Source of the DNA: Phycisphaerales bacterium
GTDB lineage: Bacteria > Planctomycetota > Phycisphaerae > Sedimentisphaerales > Anaerobacaceae
Assembly (NCBI GenBank): GCA_011057845.1
Contig: DSDB01000026.1
Coordinates: 1-10,105 of the forward strand
DNA: 10,105 nt
Reading direction: 5' to 3'
The notes under the pieces: generated by a model
What the model saw: only the letters and a program-made list of their open reading frames with translations
What the model was told of the DNA's origin: nothing
Databases searched by the model: none
Translations under genes and position numbers: made by a program
Part shown: piece by piece, positions 7,605-10,105 of the stretch
Layout of the letters: each line of letters starts with the position of its first letter
How positions within the stretch are numbered: the first letter of the stretch is position 1

Positions 7605-8594
7605 TTACTCGGTCTTTAACGGTTTCATCCGCTCGGCCCAATCCCGCAGATAGTCCACTCTCCACTGATTGACCGTCCGGGCCCCCGCGTACTGTCCCTC
7701 GGCTGTGTCCGGGTGCGGGTCATCCACCCACCATCGCACCCGCCCGGCTCTGGAAATGAATCGCCCGCCCCAACTGTCCTGCGTCGGGTCATCCGGGGTA
7801 CCGCGCAGCAGGAACGCCACCGATGGCGTATCCCCCATCTTGATGCTGCCACCCTTGAGCGGTACGAAAAAATCCCCCAGCGCCCCATGGCCCTTCACAT
7901 GCTCATTCACAAACGCCCGATTGCCCAGATCACTTCCCTGCTCGCCCCCGACGTACCATCCGCGAAAGGTCGTATTGCAGTGGATCAGCCACATATCGGG
8001 GTGTTCGCGGTCGAGGTATGCGAACGCCGCCTCATCGTTGCGTTGGTTCCACGAGGCGATGAAGTACACGCGAATCTTGTCCTTGATGCCCGGCGCATCG
8101 TGCAGCGCCTGGGCCACATCCGTAATGGAACCCCACACCAGCACATACAGCGGCCGCTCATCCGGCTGCCCGGCGCAGCGGACGATCCACTCGGAGCCTT
8201 CGGTCGTCTGCGAGTACCCCCGATCCGGGGCCGGCTCAGTCGCCCCCTGCTTGACCATCGCCCGCAGTGCCCCGGGGCTTGGATAGTGCCGGCTTGCCCG
8301 GTTGAGTGTGGGATAATCCCGTTCGTAGGTATCCACCACCTTGAGGATATCGCCGGCCCGGCCCTTGCCCGGCGGCGACGAAACCAGCCCCTCGGTATCG
8401 AACAGGTCGCTGTATATCAGATAGTGGACCATGGACTGGATGTCGTCCTCATCGCTGCCGCCCAGGTCGGTCGAGATCAGCACCCGATACCGCTGCCCAC
8501 CGATGGCCCCCGGCCCCAGCGCAAATGCCCCGCCCGCCGCCACCATGACCGCCACAACTGCCGCTGTTGCCCAGAGTCGTCTTGTCCAAGCCAT
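7605..8594 (-). CDS. Secreted DUF1593 / Sde182-like nucleoside-hydrolase-fold protein
   Basis: The ATG at 8594 gives 329 residues. It has a perfect GGAGG six bases upstream and begins with a signal peptide (MAWTRRLWATAAVVAVMVAAGGAFA); the frame is open back to an ATG at 8657, but that extension has no support. After the signal peptide comes YRVLISTDLGGSDEDD, with Asp43, Asp48, Asp50 and Asp51 in the place of the Asp-rich Ca-binding motif of nucleoside hydrolases. Family-typical stretches follow: SMVHYLIYSDLFDTEGLVSS, YVLVWGSITDVAQAL (150-164), FIASWNQRNDEA (178-189), FRGWY (210-214), DSWGGRF (273-279) and a final VDYLRDWAERM. This matches the N-terminal nucleoside-hydrolase-like domain of Sde182 (DUF1593, PF07632), a protein described as cellulose-binding; the C-terminal Ig-like domain of that protein is missing here. 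The biochemical activity of the family is poorly known. As first gene of the operon, it probably acts on glycans or glycosides outside the cytoplasm, which is an inference. Confidence 0.9.
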   Translation of the reverse strand: MAWTRRLWATAAVVAVMVAAGGAFALGPGAIGGQRYRVLISTDLGGSDEDDIQSMVHYLIYSDLFDTEGLVSSPPGKGRAGDILKVVDTYERDYPTLNRASRHYPSPGALRAMVKQGATEPAPDRGYSQTTEGSEWIVRCAGQPDERPLYVLVWGSITDVAQALHDAPGIKDKIRVYFIASWNQRNDEAAFAYLDREHPDMWLIHCNTTFRGWYVGGEQGSDLGNRAFVNEHVKGHGALGDFFVPLKGGSIKMGDTPSVAFLLRGTPDDPTQDSWGGRFISRAGRVRWWVDDPHPDTAEGQYAGARTVNQWRVDYLRDWAERMKPLKTE

Positions 8595-8600
8595 ATCCGG

Positions 8601-8605
8601 CCTCC
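8601..8605 (-). promoter_or_regulatory. Ribosome binding site (GGAGG) for the DUF1593 gene
   Basis: A consensus GGAGG lies six bases before the ATG at 8594 and decides that start over the in-frame ATG at 8657. It occurs within GTTTATGGAGG, a sequence close to the one before the GH-A gene. Confidence 0.75.
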
Positions 8606-8622
8606 ATAAACGCCCCAGCCAG

Positions 8623-8651
8623 AGTATGACCGCCCGCCCGACCACAATCAA
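8623..8651 (-). promoter_or_regulatory. Possible sigma70-type promoter of the minus-strand operon
   Basis: On the minus strand, TTGATT (8651-8646) and CATACT (8628-8623) are 17 bp apart, each matching four of six consensus bases. Transcription would start near 8616, about 20 bases before the ATG at 8594, leaving a very short leader that includes the GGAGG. The match is modest and the host's sigma factor preferences are unknown, so this is tentative. Confidence 0.3.
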
Positions 8652-8678
8652 GGCCAAAAATCACCCTCCCAGGCGTGG

Positions 8679-8697
8679 CACGGGCATCCTGCCCGTG
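8679..8697. repeat. Palindromic repeat unit, CACGGGCA stem type
   Basis: CACGGGCA-TCC-TGCCCGTG is a perfect 8-bp inverted repeat with a 3-base loop. The surrounding bases translate as GTGILPV on one strand and TGRMPVPR on the other. From memory, these strings occur in many spurious ORFs of planctomycete and verrucomicrobial genomes, which suggests a dispersed intergenic REP-like element. Only one copy of this unit lies in the window, so dispersal is not shown here. Confidence 0.65.
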
Positions 8698-8722
8698 TAA
8701 TATGCACCTGACGTCCTTGGTA

Positions 8723-8746
8723 GGGGCAGCCCCCCGTGGCTGCCCC
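8723..8746. repeat. Palindromic repeat unit, GGGGCAGCC stem type
   Basis: GGGGCAGCC, six loop bases, then GGCTGCCCC form a perfect 9-bp inverted repeat. It lies 25 bp from the other palindrome but differs in sequence, so the two may be separate repeat families, or two halves of one composite intergenic element. A structural role as a transcription barrier between the divergent units is also possible. Confidence 0.6.
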
Positions 8747-8846
8747 CAATGGTAAACGCCTGGCCCATGGGAACAACTGACGCCACGGACAAAACGTGAT
8801 ACGCCCCATGCCCCGACAAATCTCCTGAAATTTTGCCCTTGCCCCC

Positions 8847-8875
8847 TTGCAACACTGCGCCCGCTACGCTAGACT
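8847..8875 (+). promoter_or_regulatory. Probable sigma70-type promoter of tRNA-Lys
   Basis: TTGCAA (8847-8852) and TAGACT (8870-8875) are separated by exactly 17 bp, each matching four of six consensus bases. The predicted start near 8882 is about 8 bases before the mature tRNA 5' end, a usual distance for a tRNA promoter. Because no terminator follows the tRNA, the same promoter may also serve the beta-propeller gene. Confidence 0.5.
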
Positions 8876-8889
8876 ACCGCGCTTTTACC

Positions 8890-8962
<73 letters not shown>

Positions 8963-8980
8963 TTCCTTTCTACAATTATT

Positions 8981-8985
8981 GGAGG
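8981..8985 (+). promoter_or_regulatory. Ribosome binding site (GGAGG) for the beta-propeller gene
   Basis: GGAGG within TTATTGGAGG lies 11 bases before the ATG at 8997. The spacing is slightly long, but no closer ATG in this frame exists and the product begins with a signal peptide. Confidence 0.65.
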
Positions 8986-8996
8986 CAACGAGTACC

Positions 8997-10105
8997 ATGC
9001 GAAGACTCCAACTGTCGCTGGCCCTTATGTTGACGATCGCCGCCATCACCCAAGCCACCAACTGGCCCCATTGGCGCGGGCCCTTCTACAATGGCTCGAC
9101 CGACGAGGCCGCCCTGCCGTTCGAATGGAGCCGCACCGACGGCGTGCTCTGGAGCGTCGAGTTGCCCGGTTGCTCGGCCGCCACGCCGATCGTTTGGGAC
9201 GACAGAGTCTTCATTTCCGGCGTCGACGCCCCCCAAGACCGTCTTGTCGCCATGTGCTTCGACGCCGCCGACGGCAAGCTGCTCTGGCGGCATGACCTGG
9301 CCCAGGGCACGCAAAGAGACGGCCGCAGCAACTATGCCTCCGCCTCGCCCGTTACCGACGGCCGACTCGTCGTCTTCTTCTACGCCAACGGGGACCTGGT
9401 CTGTTATGATATGGCCGGCGCCCGCCAGTGGGCCCGTAACATCCAGCAGGACTACGGCACGTTCGCCTTTCTCTGGACCTTCGCCGCCAGCCCCACCATC
9501 GTCGGCGACCGCCTCTATATCCAGGTGCTCCAGCGTGATGTTCCCGTCAGCGGCCGGGGCTCGTCCCGCAACGACTCCTACCTTCTTGCCGTGGGTTTGG
9601 CCGACGGCAAGACCCTTTGGCGTCAGATCCGCCCAAGCCAGGCCGTCGCCGAATCCCGCGAGGCCTTCAGCACGCCCATCCCCCACCGTTTCGGCGATTC
9701 GCTCCAGATTCTGGTCGTCGGCGGGGATGACCTGACCGGCCACGACCCGGCCACGGGCGAGGAACTGTGGCGATGGGGCACATGGAACCCGCGCCGGATC
9801 GGGCACTGGCGGCTTGTGCCGTCGCCGGTTGCCGGCGGCGGCGTGGTGCTGGCGTGCGCGCCCAAGGATGACCCCATCTACGCCATTGCCCCCAAGGGCC
9901 GGGGCGTGCTTGGCGATGATGCCGTGGCCTGGACCAGCGCATCGACCCGCCAGATCACCTCGGACGTGCCCACGCCCACATTCTACGATGGGGATTTCTT
10001 CATCCTCAGCGACCTGCGCAAATCGCTGGCGCGTGTTGACGCCACCGGCGGCGTCAAGTGGCTCATTGAGACGCCCGGCCGCTCCAAGTACGAGGCCTCC
10101 CCCAC
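8997..10105 (+). CDS. Secreted PQQ-like beta-propeller repeat protein, N-terminal part
   Basis: Partial gene: 369 codons are visible and the frame is open at the right edge. MRRLQLSLALMLTIAAITQA is a signal peptide, followed by TNWPHWRGPFYNGS, a start typical of planctomycete proteins annotated as PQQ-binding-like beta-propeller or BamB-like. Blade repeats with the pattern D/G-G-K-x-LW recur at DGKLLWRHDL (92-101), GARQWARNI (141-149), DGKTLWRQIR (203-212), TGEELWRWGT (253-262) and GGVKWLIETP (351-360), each preceded by segments such as ASPVTDGRLVVFF and ASPTIVGDRLYIQ. I see no sign that PQQ is bound, and no dehydrogenase active site in the visible part. The protein is probably an exported scaffold or binding protein; its partner and role are unknown. 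It lies 34 bp downstream of tRNA-Lys on the same strand and probably shares its transcript. Confidence 0.9.
   Translation, partial: MRRLQLSLALMLTIAAITQATNWPHWRGPFYNGSTDEAALPFEWSRTDGVLWSVELPGCSAATPIVWDDRVFISGVDAPQDRLVAMCFDAADGKLLWRHDLAQGTQRDGRSNYASASPVTDGRLVVFFYANGDLVCYDMAGARQWARNIQQDYGTFAFLWTFAASPTIVGDRLYIQVLQRDVPVSGRGSSRNDSYLLAVGLADGKTLWRQIRPSQAVAESREAFSTPIPHRFGDSLQILVVGGDDLTGHDPATGEELWRWGTWNPRRIGHWRLVPSPVAGGGVVLACAPKDDPIYAIAPKGRGVLGDDAVAWTSASTRQITSDVPTPTFYDGDFFILSDLRKSLARVDATGGVKWLIETPGRSKYEASP

Noticed and set aside
7713..8609. Plus-strand open frame of 298 codons opposite the DUF1593 gene
   Set aside because: Mirror of a conserved protein; no recognisable motif and no upstream ribosome site seen.
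8764..8771. CCCATGGG palindrome as an operator
   Set aside because: Eight bases only, a common restriction-type palindrome, with no second copy or flanking symmetry.
8661..8855. Small open frames in the divergent intergenic region on both strands
   Set aside because: Their GTGILPV / GRMPVPR ends come from the palindromic repeat; no ribosome site or conserved protein feature supports them.
8976..9806. Minus-strand open frame of 276 codons opposite the beta-propeller gene
   Set aside because: Gly/Ala/Val-rich mirror sequence. The plus strand has the signal peptide, repeated blade motifs and ribosome site.

Overview
The window is about 10.1 kb of GC-rich bacterial DNA. It reads best as part of a carbohydrate-degradation region from a member of the Planctomycetota, possibly Phycisphaerae-like. 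This placement is an inference. It rests on large exported glycoside hydrolases of kinds common there, a PQQ-like beta-propeller protein with an N-terminal WPHWRGP motif, and intergenic palindromes that translate as GTGILPV / GRMPVPR, strings I associate with spurious ORFs in planctomycete and verrucomicrobial genomes. No ribosomal RNA or other phylogenetic marker is present to prove it.

Left part, minus strand, read right to left from 8594 to 1: four consecutive genes with gaps of 84, 28 and 46 bp, which looks like one operon. In transcription order they are (1) a secreted DUF1593 / Sde182-like nucleoside-hydrolase-fold protein, 8594-7605; (2) a secreted clan GH-A glycosidase with a carbohydrate-binding module inserted inside its TIM barrel, 7520-4977; (3) a very large secreted multidomain protein with a probable TIM-barrel glycosidase core remotely like GH101/GH129/DUF5696 proteins, 4948-1295; and (4) a GH50-like (beta-agarase family) glycosidase that starts at 1248 and runs off the left edge. 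All four have signal peptides. The set looks like an extracellular or periplasmic pathway for a complex polysaccharide. GH50 suggests a galactan such as agar or porphyran, but the substrate is not shown.

Middle, 8595-8889: a 295-bp divergent intergenic region. It holds a possible operon promoter on the minus strand, two perfect palindromic repeat units of probably dispersed type, and a sigma70-like promoter pointing right.

Right part, plus strand: a tRNA-Lys(CTT) gene at 8890-8962. After only 34 bp with no terminator comes a secreted PQQ-like beta-propeller protein that runs off the right edge.

The points most worth a second look are the large protein of uncertain family at 1295-4948, the CBM-in-barrel enzyme with a 10-G homopolymer in its coding strand, the palindromes, and the tRNA-mRNA arrangement. 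I saw no CRISPR array, transposase, integrase, regulator, transporter or sulfatase.
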